Assembly: GCF_008056315.1 (NCBI RefSeq)
Contig: NZ_VRKQ01000008.1
Span: forward strand, 1,630,957-1,694,956
From: Seonamhaeicola maritimus
Lineage (GTDB): Bacteria; Bacteroidota; Bacteroidia; Flavobacteriales; Flavobacteriaceae
Direction: 5' to 3'
DNA length: 64,000 bases
Within the stretch, counting starts at the first letter, position 1; every line of letters begins with the position of its first letter. Positions 9,377 through 17,903 of this stretch are shown here, in pieces. The position numbers were made by a program, and so were the translations under genes. A model generated the notes under the pieces. That model was not told the origin of the DNA and searched no databases. It saw nothing but the letters and a program-made list of their open reading frames with translations.

Positions 9377-9530
9377 GTCGCAGAAGCTCCTGATTTATTC
9401 CTAAAAGTCTTGACAAAACCCACTTCGTTTATTGTGCTATGCACGAAAGAACTCAAACAAACACCCCTTAAAAAAAGGGAAATTATTAACAAGTCTATCT
9501 ATTTGATAGGCATCTAAAAATTTTTAAGTT

Positions 9531-9872
9531 ATGAGTACATTAAAGAACAAAGTACAATTAATCGGGAACATAGGTCAAGAACCTGTAATCACCATGTTAG
9601 AAAGCGGAAAAAAAGTTGCCCGTTTATCATTAGCGACAAATGAGAGTTATAAAAACTCTGAAGGTGAAAAGCAAACGGATACCAATTGGCATACCCTTGT
9701 CGCTTGGGGTAAGACCGCTGACATCATTGAAAAGTATGTAACCAAAGGCAAAGAAATTGCCATTGAGGGAAAATTAAACTCAAGGTCTTACGATGACAAA
9801 GAAGGTAATAAACGCTATGTAACCGAAGTGGTGGTTTCTGAAGTGTTGTTATTAGGAAATAATAAAAACTAA
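9531..9872 (+). CDS. ssb: Single-stranded DNA-binding protein of the ICE
   Basis: 113 residues, essentially only the OB fold: NKVQLIGNIGQEP at the start, then TNWHTLVAWGKTADIIEKYV and KGKEIAIEGKLNSRSYDD. It lacks the long flexible linker and acidic DDDIPF-type tip of chromosomal SSB, as is common for mobile-element SSBs. It should coat transferred or replicating single strands. It is the first gene of the ICE left arm, followed by its own terminator. Confidence 0.9.
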   Translation: MSTLKNKVQLIGNIGQEPVITMLESGKKVARLSLATNESYKNSEGEKQTDTNWHTLVAWGKTADIIEKYVTKGKEIAIEGKLNSRSYDDKEGNKRYVTEVVVSEVLLLGNNKN

Positions 9873-9882
9873 ACTAAAAATT

Positions 9883-9918
9883 AAGAGGGTGATACCGTCG
9901 AAAGTGCACCCTCTTTTT
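9883..9918 (+). terminator. Terminator after ssb
   Basis: Stem AAGAGGGTG (9883-9891) with CACCCTCTT (9907-9915), followed by a T-run. Confidence 0.8.
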
Positions 9919-9948
9919 ACATCATTATCCCTCAAAAGCAATTAAATA

Positions 9949-10392
9949 ATGAAACACAAAGTTAACGAAATAAAACTAAGTTATAAGGAGCATTTAAAGA
10001 CTTCTGTAACGATAAAAAGCTCTAAGGAAGTTAATGCACTTTTATACAACTATTGGGATAAAAATACCATCGCACTTTTTGAGAGTTTTAAAATAGTACT
10101 ATTGAATAATTCTAATAAAGTAAAAGGGATTTGTCAGCTATCTATAGGAGGTATATCTGGCACAATGGTAGATATAAGGATCTTGTTTGCTATAGTCCTT
10201 AAATCTTTATCGGTGGGCATCATTTTAGCTCATAATCATCCTAGTGGTAAATTAAAGCCTAGTGAAGCAGATAAACAACTTACCGAGAAGATAAAGAAAG
10301 CAGCAGAACTTTTGGATGTTAAAGTACTCGATCATTTGATAATAGTCCCAAATGGAGACTATTACAGTTTTGCCGATGAAGGCATATTATAA
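9949..10392 (+). CDS. JAB/MPN-domain protein (RadC-like)
   Basis: 147 residues covering the RadC-type JAMM/MPN domain only. The metal motif AHNHPSGKLKPSEAD shows the HxH, Ser and Asp of a zinc hydrolase site. Chromosomal RadC also has an N-terminal helix-hairpin-helix region, which is absent here. Short RadC-like proteins are frequent in integrative elements; their biochemical role is unproven. It lies between ssb and a small unknown gene. Confidence 0.82.
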   Translation: MKHKVNEIKLSYKEHLKTSVTIKSSKEVNALLYNYWDKNTIALFESFKIVLLNNSNKVKGICQLSIGGISGTMVDIRILFAIVLKSLSVGIILAHNHPSGKLKPSEADKQLTEKIKKAAELLDVKVLDHLIIVPNGDYYSFADEGIL

Positions 10393-10407
10393 TTTAAACA
10401 TTCGATT

Positions 10408-10605
10408 ATGATACATTTGAATTATAATAATCTGGAGACAGAAACCCAAGAACGTTTATTGTCCAAATCCAAAGAAGAGATACAGTCTAAATTTGGAGAT
10501 GAACTCAAAGTATTTTCAAAACAACACGAATTAAACTATGATGAACTGCTATACGAAGAAGCCGTAAAGAATTTATATAATTATAAATTCAAATTTCAGA
10601 TATAA
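10408..10605 (+). CDS. Small conserved-looking protein of unknown function
   Basis: 65 residues, charged, with no signal or membrane segment (start MIHLNYNNLETETQERLL, later KEEIQSKFGDELKVFSKQ). It starts 15 bases after the RadC-like gene and is followed by a terminator, so the two are likely co-transcribed. No domain recognised. It looks helical and may be a partner of the JAB protein. Confidence 0.55.
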   Translation: MIHLNYNNLETETQERLLSKSKEEIQSKFGDELKVFSKQHELNYDELLYEEAVKNLYNYKFKFQI

Positions 10606-10630
10606 GAAATTGACAAAACAATGAATTAAG

Positions 10631-10657
10631 ACCTTGGAGAAATCTAAGGTTTTTTTA
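10631..10657 (+). terminator. Terminator after the RadC-like/small-protein pair
   Basis: Stem ACCTTGGA (10631-10638) with TCTAAGGT (10643-10650, one G-U pair), GAAA loop and seven T's. Confidence 0.75.
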
Positions 10658-10863
10658 TACAGTTTCTAATCCGTTTTTTGAGAAGCTTAGGAATATCTGA
10701 TGTCTTATTTTCAATATTGAACAAAAATCATTTAAACTAGTTTGAAAACTGTTTAAATGAGAACAAACCCTGTTTCGTTTTCAAAGGATTTATCTATAAC
10801 TTTAATAAGCCATCATAATCTTAAAAATGCAACTGACTTTACAGTCAGGTTGTTTGGATTTTT

Positions 10864-11035
10864 GTCACGCTTTGGCGTGACGAAAAGGAGAAGCAAGAGG
10901 GTAGCGTGCTATCGCAACGCTACATAATCCATTTGCTTCGCAAAGCCCTGTTTATATGGGTTTAAGCTGGATGATGAAAAAGCATAAAATGGTGATTTGC
11001 CGCAAAAACGTTCAAATCACCAATAAAACGGCAAA
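10864..11035 (+). other. Candidate origin of transfer (oriT) upstream of the mobilization genes
   Basis: The 445-base gap before the mobilization genes holds a perfect 7-bp hairpin (GTCACGC 10864-10870 with GCGTGAC 10875-10881). Nearer the gene are two interleaved repeats: GGTGATTTG/CAAATCACC (10991-10999, 11013-11021) and TTTGCCG/CGGCAAA (10996-11002, 11029-11035). Repeats of this form next to relaxosome genes are typical of nick regions. The nick base cannot be named from sequence, and the repeats might instead be an operator for the gene that follows. Confidence 0.4.
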
Positions 11036-11050
11036 TTTTTGCAGCAAAAA

Positions 11051-11629
11051 ATGATAAAGTTTTCAGAATATAAGTTCTCAGGGGTCAATTTTAAAAGGAA
11101 AACCGCCAATAGGTTTAGAAGTTTTTCTAAAAACATTTCACTGTCCAATACTGAAGCTTTGGAGGCTATGTTAGACTTTTTTGAGATTCATGAGATTTCA
11201 CCTATGGATTCCATCGAAGGCAGTTTAAGTGCCATTGAAATCAGAATCAATAGAAGAATAAGTGCTGCCATTGCCATAATCAAGGACATAGAGAAAAGTC
11301 AAACTCTACCAACAGTTGCCATGTTACAGTCGTTGTTTGAGCAACAATTTGAACCGGAAAACGACAACGAATTTCTTGACGAAGATTTTGAATTCATAGA
11401 GAAGAAGTTTGAGGATGTTGAAAGAGGAGAAGCATGTGTCGAGGAAACGACCGTTCCCAAAATAAGATATGATCGATTGGAGGAAAAAATGGAACTGCTT
11501 AAAGTAGATTTTAGTTATGTATTGGAACATGTGAAAAAAGTTAAGAGCAGCTTCGGGAAGGACTATTTAAAAATGGAACTAACACTAGAAGAAATAGAAA
11601 AGTATAAACGAACGATCAAAAATTTATAA
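11051..11629 (+). CDS. BfmA/BtgA-type mobilization protein
   Basis: 192 residues from ATG 11051 (a TTG at 11039 would add four). The N-terminal part (YKFSGVNFKRKTANRFRSFS, then LSNTEALEAMLDFFE) is the ribbon-helix-helix-like DNA-binding region seen in BfmA/BtgA proteins. It is followed by an acidic coiled helical stretch. It probably binds oriT and helps the relaxase. The gene ends 2 bases before the relaxase start, so both are one transcription unit just after the candidate oriT. Confidence 0.75.
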   Translation: MIKFSEYKFSGVNFKRKTANRFRSFSKNISLSNTEALEAMLDFFEIHEISPMDSIEGSLSAIEIRINRRISAAIAIIKDIEKSQTLPTVAMLQSLFEQQFEPENDNEFLDEDFEFIEKKFEDVERGEACVEETTVPKIRYDRLEEKMELLKVDFSYVLEHVKKVKSSFGKDYLKMELTLEEIEKYKRTIKNL

Positions 11630-11631
11630 GT

Positions 11632-12651
11632 ATGTATATAGCCATTAGTAAGCAAAGCCAAGGAGAAAATTTTAGCGGCAGTGTTCGGGACTTTGTTAAA
11701 TACCTGGAAAAAGAAAACGAAGAAAATAATCTAGGGCTCCAGGAATCTTTTTTTGACCAGTACAATGATAATATCCCTGCAGAAGAGGTCATCGCACAAA
11801 TTGATAATAACACATCTAAACTTAATAAGAAAGATCCCAAATTTTATTCCATGGTGGTGAGCCCATCTCAAAGAGAATTGAAGGCTATCAATAATGATCC
11901 TGAGAAACTAAGGCAGTATATAAGAGCACTTATGAATGACTATGCAGCTTCTTTCCATAGAAATGAAGTAGTCAAGGTTGATGATATAAAATACTATGCA
12001 AAAATTGAAAAGGAAAGAACTTTTAAGGGTACCGATAGGGAAATACAGGAGAACCAACCTTATGCGACCAAGATATTAAAACTCAAAAAAGAAATAAGGG
12101 CTATTGAGAACGGGGAATTAAAAGTCAATATAAATCGCATTAAAAAAGAGATCGAACGTTTGGAAACCGATGCGCCTCACCAAATTAATGGGAAAAGAAT
12201 TGTTCGGGGCATGAAAAAGGATGGCATGCAGAACCATGTCCATATTATAGTTAGTCATAAAGATGCAACCAACACTTTCAAACTGTCTCCTTTATCACAG
12301 CATAAAGAAAACGAGACCATTTTAAATGGAAAAAAAATCAAGCAAGGTTTTAACCGTGACAAATTTTATAAGGCAGCAGAAAAGACCTTTGATAAGACAT
12401 TTAATTATAAGAGAAACTTTGTCGAAAGCTATATGGCACGAAATGTATTGGATAAAGATCCTAAACGTTTTCTGGGCATGTTGGCAGGACTCCCTACATC
12501 AGAAAAACAGGCCGCATTTAAAATGTTATTTAAGGCCGGTGTTAAAGTACCAATCATTCCAACCAATAAGGTGCAGTTAGCCTATAAAACCCTAATGAAA
12601 CTTAAAAAAGGTGTGGAAGTAGCCATTAACTCGGGCTCAATAGGCGTTTAA
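11632..12651 (+). CDS. MobB-like HUH relaxase (DUF5712-type)
   Basis: 339 residues. The N-terminus (MYIAISKQSQGENFSGSVRDFVKYLEKE) is typical of the Bacteroidetes MobB/BtgB relaxase group. A histidine pair NHVHIIVSHKD at H202 and H204 fits the HUH metal site, and N-terminal Tyr residues are candidates for the nicking tyrosine. It would cut oriT and lead the strand to the coupling protein encoded 10 bases downstream. Length is at the short end for relaxases, with no helicase domain. Confidence 0.8.
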   Translation: MYIAISKQSQGENFSGSVRDFVKYLEKENEENNLGLQESFFDQYNDNIPAEEVIAQIDNNTSKLNKKDPKFYSMVVSPSQRELKAINNDPEKLRQYIRALMNDYAASFHRNEVVKVDDIKYYAKIEKERTFKGTDREIQENQPYATKILKLKKEIRAIENGELKVNINRIKKEIERLETDAPHQINGKRIVRGMKKDGMQNHVHIIVSHKDATNTFKLSPLSQHKENETILNGKKIKQGFNRDKFYKAAEKTFDKTFNYKRNFVESYMARNVLDKDPKRFLGMLAGLPTSEKQAAFKMLFKAGVKVPIIPTNKVQLAYKTLMKLKKGVEVAINSGSIGV

Positions 12652-12661
12652 ACAAAGCATT

Positions 12662-14242
12662 ATGATAAACTCACAACTACTAATTCCATCATTAATCTTG
12701 GGAGGACTTGTTTCTTATATGGTCAACAAATATAATCGTCAAGGGGCTTTTATGATATTCATGTGCTTGATTTTGGCTTCTGTCATTATTGCTGCGATGG
12801 TAGAATTACAAGCGTTGCTAAAAGCATTACTCCTTTTGGTTTTACCATGGCAATTTATAAACCTTGTATGCTATGCCTATGGAAGGAGCACCGAAGGTCC
12901 AATAATCCGAAAGGAATACAAAGTGGTTATGAAAACCAGAGGAACTAATCTGATTTTAGAAAATATTCGAAGAGGGATCTCAGTAATAGCAGCGGCAGGA
13001 AGTGGAAAAACAGAAAGTATAATCTTTAGCCTGATGCAGCATTTTAAAGACCATAAGTTCTGTGGTGTTATCCATGACTATAAGAATTTCGAAATAACCG
13101 AAATGGCATTTCCCTTATACCTAAACAGTGGAAACAAATTCTATATTGTTTCTTTTGACCCTATTCATTCTAGGGTAAACCCTATTGCTCCAAAATATTT
13201 ACCGGATGAAGAGAGCGTTTATGAAGTTTCAAGAGTGCTCCTGGAGAATTTAATGGAGACCAAAGAATCTGATAACAATAGTACCTCACGGTTTTTCAAA
13301 GATGCTGTAGAAGGGCTTATCAGTGGACTGATTTGGCGTTTAAAGATGGATTATAAGGATTATTGTTCGATACCACATTTAATGGCCCTTTATCAGCAAT
13401 TGGGGACCAAAGGACTCATAAAATTCTTAAAAGTTGATTTGACCTCCAGAGCCATGGCCGATGCCTTTATTAGCGGGGTAGGATCCGAAAGACAAACGGC
13501 TGGTGTGAAAAGTACCTTGGCGAATGCTTTTAAAAAAATTAGCACCAAAAAAATATTCATGGCATTGTCATCCGATGATATTCCTCTCGATATCAATAAC
13601 CCCGAAAACCCTTCTGTTATTTGTGTGGTCAACAACCCTAAAAAAGATGCCTCATTATCACCGGTCATAGCTACTATTTTACACACCATAACAAAACAAA
13701 TGAGTGAACGAAAGCGGTTGCCTTCGTTTATACTATTAGAGGAAGCACCCACCATTAGGCTCTTACATATGCACCGCATCCCGGCTACACTGAGAAGCTA
13801 TGATATAGCAACAGTTTATGTGATGCAAGATAAAATCCAGAATGATATGTTATACGGTGATAAGGCCAGTAGAGCCATACTTAGCAATTTGTCCTATCAG
13901 TTCTTTGGAAAAGTTAATGATCCGGATACAGCCAAGTACTACGAACGATTCTTCGAGATTGTTAAGAACCCGACCAAAAGTATTAGCAAAGGAACGGGAC
14001 TTACTTGGGAAGCCCGAATTACTAAAGGAGAAAGAGAAGTTCCCAAAAGAAGAGCTGAAATCTTTTTTAGATTGAAACAGGGGGAGTTTGTAGTATTCGC
14101 AGATGGTAAGGATAAAAAGGTACGGTTTAAGCGTCCACATATTTCTAAGGAACTCCCAAATCCTCCAAAGGCTTATACTGAAGCAGAATTGGAATTAAAC
14201 TTCAACAGAATCTACAATGAGGTGAAATCTATGTTTAAATAG
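12662..14242 (+). CDS. Type IV coupling protein (VirD4/TraG family)
   Basis: 526 residues. Membrane segments at about 4-22, 28-48 and 52-72 anchor it in the inner membrane. Walker A is AAGSGKTE (111-118), and a later ILLEEAPTIRL serves as Walker B, with YVMQDKIQND beyond. It couples the relaxase-DNA complex to the mating channel. It lies directly after the relaxase, about 25 kb from traE-traN, so cargo has been loaded between the two conjugation modules. Confidence 0.88.
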   Translation: MINSQLLIPSLILGGLVSYMVNKYNRQGAFMIFMCLILASVIIAAMVELQALLKALLLLVLPWQFINLVCYAYGRSTEGPIIRKEYKVVMKTRGTNLILENIRRGISVIAAAGSGKTESIIFSLMQHFKDHKFCGVIHDYKNFEITEMAFPLYLNSGNKFYIVSFDPIHSRVNPIAPKYLPDEESVYEVSRVLLENLMETKESDNNSTSRFFKDAVEGLISGLIWRLKMDYKDYCSIPHLMALYQQLGTKGLIKFLKVDLTSRAMADAFISGVGSERQTAGVKSTLANAFKKISTKKIFMALSSDDIPLDINNPENPSVICVVNNPKKDASLSPVIATILHTITKQMSERKRLPSFILLEEAPTIRLLHMHRIPATLRSYDIATVYVMQDKIQNDMLYGDKASRAILSNLSYQFFGKVNDPDTAKYYERFFEIVKNPTKSISKGTGLTWEARITKGEREVPKRRAEIFFRLKQGEFVVFADGKDKKVRFKRPHISKELPNPPKAYTEAELELNFNRIYNEVKSMFK

Positions 14243-14382
14243 TTTATAGTGTGAAATTTATCTCTAAAGGATAAGAAGTTGACTGTAAGGGATTAAATAG
14301 TATGAACCTAGTTAAAAGGACTTATTTTGTTTGAAACGCAACTAAAATCTTTCTAAATTCATTCCATTGAATCAAGAAACAT

Positions 14383-14631
14383 ATGGAACACACTGAACTG
14401 ACATACATTCTAGCTGCCAATAAAGTAGCTATGGAATTATTTAAGGAATCTAAAGAAACCCTTATGAATTCTAATTGTTATGATTTTATGGTGTATCGAT
14501 TTTCTAATTGGAATGCCATTATGGAAGAATTAGAGGAATGGGAAGACTATATTGATATTAATGAATCTGCATATCATGAATTATATAGTAATATTTGTTT
14601 GAAGTTTAGGGGGCTTATAAAATATCTCTAA
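14383..14631 (+). CDS. Hypothetical protein, 82 residues
   Basis: Soluble, acidic, no recognised domain (YILAANKVAMELFKESKE near the start; then a WNAIMEELEEWEDYIDI helix). It lies between the coupling-protein gene and the AbiE pair, with its own upstream AT-rich leader. The frame and codon use look genuine, but nothing indicates its role. Confidence 0.5.
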   Translation: MEHTELTYILAANKVAMELFKESKETLMNSNCYDFMVYRFSNWNAIMEELEEWEDYIDINESAYHELYSNICLKFRGLIKYL

Positions 14632-14696
14632 TCTTATTCTTTTCAAATCGTAGTATTTAGTATTGTTTTTTTAAATTACTACCACCTGTGTTAAAT

Positions 14697-14728
14697 GTTG
14701 TAAATCAATATTTTATTTATTATATTTG
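14697..14728 (+). promoter_or_regulatory. Bacteroidetes-type promoter of the abiE operon
   Basis: -33-like GTTG at 14697-14700 and perfect -7 box TATATTTG at 14721-14728, spaced 20 bases. The antitoxin gene starts 71 bases downstream. Confidence 0.7.
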
Positions 14729-14799
14729 CATATATTTTAATTTAAAAATCATGCATTTTGGTATGGGATTTGTTGTATTATGCTTAAAAGAAATTAGAT

Positions 14800-15399
14800 A
14801 TGAGTAAGTTAAAAGCATTAGTAAAACACCTTAGACGTGGTAATGTATATCGTAGAGCCGACTTGGAACAATGGTCTAAAGCTGTCGATCGTCATTTAGG
14901 TGAACTTTTAGAAGATGGAACACTTCAAAAGCTTTCACAAGGACTTTACTATTATCCTAAAGCAACACCATTTGGATATGCGCCACCAGACGAGAAGACC
15001 TTGGTGCGTAGTTTTCTTAAGGATGATATGTTTCTCTTGACCTCCCCAAATGCTTATAATAGCCTAGGAGTTGGTACTACACAGCTTTATAACAAGCGGG
15101 TTGTATATAATCATAAACGCCATGGTGAATTTGAATTAGGGGGACGAACCTTTTTTTTTCATATAAAGCCACGTTTTCCAAAAACACTGACTACTGAATT
15201 CTTATTGGTTGATTTGGTAAATAATCATGAGACGCTTGCAGAAGATTTGGAAGATGTCTTATCAAAGGTTCAAAGTAAAGCGGCAACAATGGACCTAAAG
15301 AAACTTCAAAAAGCGGTCAAAATGTATGGTGGTGTTAAAGCGAAGAAAGTGTTTAGGTCTGTATTAAATACCTCAGAACAACCTCAATATGCAGCCTAA
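14800..15399 (+). CDS. abiEi: AbiEi-type antitoxin/regulator (DUF6088-like)
   Basis: 199 residues. An N-terminal winged helix (residues about 1-45, with RRGNVYRRADLEQW and SQGLYYYPK) is followed by the AbiEi C-terminal domain. In type IV AbiE systems this protein represses the operon and counteracts the toxin. Its last codons overlap the toxin start by 11 bases, which fits translational coupling. The family acts against phage by abortive infection and can stabilise mobile DNA. Confidence 0.8.
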   Translation: MSKLKALVKHLRRGNVYRRADLEQWSKAVDRHLGELLEDGTLQKLSQGLYYYPKATPFGYAPPDEKTLVRSFLKDDMFLLTSPNAYNSLGVGTTQLYNKRVVYNHKRHGEFELGGRTFFFHIKPRFPKTLTTEFLLVDLVNNHETLAEDLEDVLSKVQSKAATMDLKKLQKAVKMYGGVKAKKVFRSVLNTSEQPQYAA

Positions 15400-16348
15400 T
15401 AATTATCTTCATCAGCGTGATGATTTCGTTGATCTATTGCGGATTATAGAACAAGATACGGGAATTCTAGTTCAACTTATTGAAAAAGATTACTGGATTA
15501 TGCATGCTCTGTATGGGCTTAAAAAACAAGGACTGGATTTTGAACTTAAAGGTGGTACATCTTTATCTAAAGGCTATAAAATTATAGATCGCTTTTCTGA
15601 GGATATAGATATTCATATTAAACCGCCCAGTAAGTTAGAAGTAAACGAAAATCCAAAAAACACCAAAAGTAAAAGCGTTCAATCCCGAAAAACATTTTAT
15701 GATTGGCTTGCCAACCATATCAAAATTGATGGTATTGTTTCTATTGAAAGAGATACGGCTTTTGATGATGAAGCCTATTACCGCAGTGGTGGTATTCGTT
15801 TACATTATGAAGCTAAAACGGGCCATGTCGATGGTGTAAAAGAAGGAATATTACTTGAAGCTGGATTTGATACCGTAACCCCAAACTCTCAAATAACAAT
15901 AAGCTCGTGGGCCTTTGATAAAGCAAGCGGTAGTCCTAACATATCTTTTATTGATAATCGAGCCTTTGATATAGCATGTTATCACCCAGGATATACATTT
16001 GTGGAGAAACTACAAACCATTGCTACAAAATACAGGCAAGAACAAAATGGGGGAGCGGTGCGACCAAATTTTATGCGTCAGTATTATGATGTATATTGTT
16101 TGTTGGAACATAAAGATGTGCAGGATTTTATTGGAACAAAAGCCTATCATGAACATATACAAGCACGTTTTCCTAACGCTGACTTAGTAGTGCCTATGTC
16201 ACAGAATGAAGCTTTTTTATTAAACGACCCTGAAATACGAGATGCTTATAGAAAACGTTATGAGAGTACAGCTTCACTGTATTATAACGGCCAGCCTGAT
16301 TTTGAAGAATTGCTTGCAAGAATTAAGAAGTATATTGGGAAGTTGTAA
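15389..16348 (+). CDS. abiEii: AbiEii-type nucleotidyltransferase toxin
   Basis: 319 residues. The family signature LKGGTSLSKGY is followed by FSEDIDIHI, whose Asp pair binds metal in the DNA polymerase-beta fold. A later PGYTFVEKLQTIATKY and RQYYDVYCLL segment are typical of AbiEii. It overlaps the antitoxin gene. AbiEii/MenT-type toxins transfer nucleotides, in MenT3 to tRNA acceptor ends; whether this protein does so is inference. ICE cargo likely supporting maintenance or phage defense. Confidence 0.82.
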   Translation: MQPNNYLHQRDDFVDLLRIIEQDTGILVQLIEKDYWIMHALYGLKKQGLDFELKGGTSLSKGYKIIDRFSEDIDIHIKPPSKLEVNENPKNTKSKSVQSRKTFYDWLANHIKIDGIVSIERDTAFDDEAYYRSGGIRLHYEAKTGHVDGVKEGILLEAGFDTVTPNSQITISSWAFDKASGSPNISFIDNRAFDIACYHPGYTFVEKLQTIATKYRQEQNGGAVRPNFMRQYYDVYCLLEHKDVQDFIGTKAYHEHIQARFPNADLVVPMSQNEAFLLNDPEIRDAYRKRYESTASLYYNGQPDFEELLARIKKYIGKL

Positions 16349-16417
16349 AGTAGGTTTGGTATTCTATAATAAGGATACTTCTAAATGGGATCATATTCTC
16401 ATTTTCTATAAAACTTT

Positions 16418-16446
16418 TCCGGGGTGGAGAATCCCTCTTTCTCCGC
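16418..16446 (+). repeat. Partial tRNA-Ser 3' end (att-like remnant), inverted relative to the intact tRNA
   Basis: Over 29 bases, 25 match the T-arm and acceptor 3' strand of the tRNA-Ser at 47984-48068: seven bases TCCGGGG, a four-base difference in the T-loop, then the 18 bases GAATCCCTCTTTCTCCGC exactly. The intact tRNA is on the minus strand and this copy on the plus strand, so the two are inverted. It lies in the otherwise gene-free 16349-16784, where I see no other feature. It may be an old attachment site from integration at a tRNA-Ser end. It also forms a GGAGAA/TTCTCC hairpin. Confidence 0.6.
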
Positions 16447-16784
16447 AAACTACAATGGCTTTTTAGTCCAATAATGGTCACCAACATAGAATTCAGTTCC
16501 TATTTTAAATACGAGTTGCTTCCTTGTCGGTGCAGTTACATGGAGTATTATTTTTTCCACATTTGTCTTTAAAAAATAACAGAATTTAGATTATTGATTA
16601 TTTTAAATTAATCACAATTTGTTTAAATATGGAATTTTTGATGAAATGTAATTCCTTTTAGCCTGGCAAAATGAAAAGGCGAAAATCCATACGGATATAC
16701 CAATTTCATAAATTGTCAAACGGAATTTTAATGTTTTTAAATAGACAATTATAGAATATTGAAGAATTTTGGATGAATTAACTA

Positions 16785-17024
16785 TTAAGCTTCAATCTCA
16801 AAATCAAATAATTCTTTGGGATGAATATCTAAGCCTTTTGAAAGTTCTAGTATTGAAGATAACGTAATGTTAACCCTACCTTTCGAAATTTTGCTAATAT
16901 CACTTCCATCGATATTACACCCTTGAGCTATTCTTTCATAACTATATCCCTTTTTTCTTCTTATTATGTCAATTCGAGAGCCAAATAGTAGCAGGAAGTC
17001 TTCTTTTTTGTATTCTGAGTCCAT
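16785..17024 (-). CDS. XRE-family helix-turn-helix protein
   Basis: 79 residues from ATG 17024; a longer frame to 17090 has a hydrophobic, unlikely N-terminus. Residues about 14-72 form a Cro/C1 HTH (IRRKKGYSYERIAQGCNI, then SKISKGRVNITLSSILELSKGL). It likely represses transcription of a neighbouring cargo gene or itself. No restriction enzyme or toxin partner is adjacent. The region on its other side has a promoter-like box and a long palindrome. Confidence 0.8.
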   Translation of the reverse strand: MDSEYKKEDFLLLFGSRIDIIRRKKGYSYERIAQGCNIDGSDISKISKGRVNITLSSILELSKGLDIHPKELFDFEIEA

Positions 17025-17126
17025 TGTAAATAGTATGTAGTTAGCAATCTCATCAGATTTCAAAAAAAAAACATGGGTTTTCTGACCCATAAATTAATAT
17101 TTTTAATATATTAGTACCTGATTATA

Positions 17127-17290
17127 TATATTTGCGATTCTTCGTATTAAAAATATTTGAAGCTATCGCTTTGAATCTCTGAATAGAAAACTGGTAATTT
17201 TTTGCAGATGAGATGATAAGTAGATTGGCTCACGACCTAGGCGTGAGCTCTCTTATCTCTGCATGGTATACCAGTACCTCTATTCAGGTA
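17127..17290 (+). ncRNA. Candidate structured RNA: promoter box followed by a 109-base imperfect hairpin
   Basis: A perfect TATATTTG -7 box (17127-17134) precedes an imperfect palindrome at 17179-17287. Its pairings from outside in: CTGAATAGA with TCTATTCAG; ACTGGTA with TACCAGT; GCAGA plus GATAAG with CTTATCTCTGC; and GCTCACG (17228-17234) with CGTGAGC (17242-17248) around a 7-base loop. No open frame spans it. It could be a regulatory RNA, or a DNA palindrome left by a small mobile repeat. The remainder of 17025-17903 has only the fragment and hairpin listed separately. Confidence 0.4.
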
Positions 17291-17409
17291 AGTTGAGTTT
17301 CACGCTTTTTTTGGTTACTGTATTCAACAATTCAAGGCACTAGTTTTAATTTTATTCAGGAGCCGTAAGTTTTAAATAGGTCATTTACAAACTAAACGTT
17401 CTATATTAA

Positions 17410-17541
17410 TTGGACTTTACAAAATCAGATCATAACGGAATGGATGCTAATTACCCCAACTTTTGGAGTGGTATCAGCTACAGGTCTGGTAAAACCAATT
17501 ATGAACTCCTGTTTGTAAAAAAACCTAAATGCCCCATATAG
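17410..17541 (+). pseudogene. Possible C-terminal gene fragment
   Basis: After an in-frame stop at 17407-17409, 43 codons run to TAG at 17539-17541 with a protein-like composition (NGMDANYPNFWSGISY, then TNYELLFVKKPKCPI). There is no start codon context, and the surrounding frames are closed. It may be the end of a gene lost when cargo was inserted. No family recognised; chance cannot be excluded. Confidence 0.25.
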
Positions 17542-17822
17542 GCAATTTTTGTTATGGGATTGACGATACAATTTTCTTTCGGATTACGACAACCCCCTTT
17601 TTATCCCATAACCATACGATTCACTTTTTAATGGTATCCGAACCAAGGATTATTAATAGCTAGCAAAGTAGTGCTTAAGCCTTAGGTGTGCTTTCTTTTG
17701 ATTGGCAATAAACGCCATTCATATAAGATGGGTTTTCATCTAAGGTTAAAGCGCATATCCTTAACATTTTTAAAACTAATAAAACACAAAACCGCCTATG
17801 AATAGACACTAAAAATAATAAA

Positions 17823-17858
17823 GCCTCCTAGTAAACTTTTGCAGGGTTCTTAGGAGGC
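17823..17858 (+). promoter_or_regulatory. Leader hairpin upstream of the SusC-like gene
   Basis: Perfect 8-bp stem GCCTCCTA (17823-17830) with TAGGAGGC (17851-17858), 46 bases before the start codon of the SusC-like gene. No clean T-run follows. It could be an attenuator, an sRNA target or the terminator of an upstream transcript. Confidence 0.45.
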
Positions 17859-17903
17859 GTTTATGGATTAAACAAATAAATGTTCAACTTCTAATTCAAA
17901 ATT

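Noticed and set aside
8725-9530. Direct repeat of the tRNA-Ser end marking the left ICE border
   Set aside because: No stretch matching the tRNA 3' end was found here; the only partial copy is at 16418-16446 and is inverted.
9949-10392. Chromosomal DNA repair protein RadC
   Set aside because: It has only the JAB domain and lies among ICE genes, so it is a mobile-element RadC-like protein.
12326-12580. 84-codon frame inside the relaxase gene
   Set aside because: Shadow of the relaxase in another frame, with no ribosome-binding context or recognisable domain.
16242-16466. 74-codon frame overlapping the end of abiEii
   Set aside because: It lies in another frame of abiEii and ends in the tRNA-like remnant; composition is not that of a protein.
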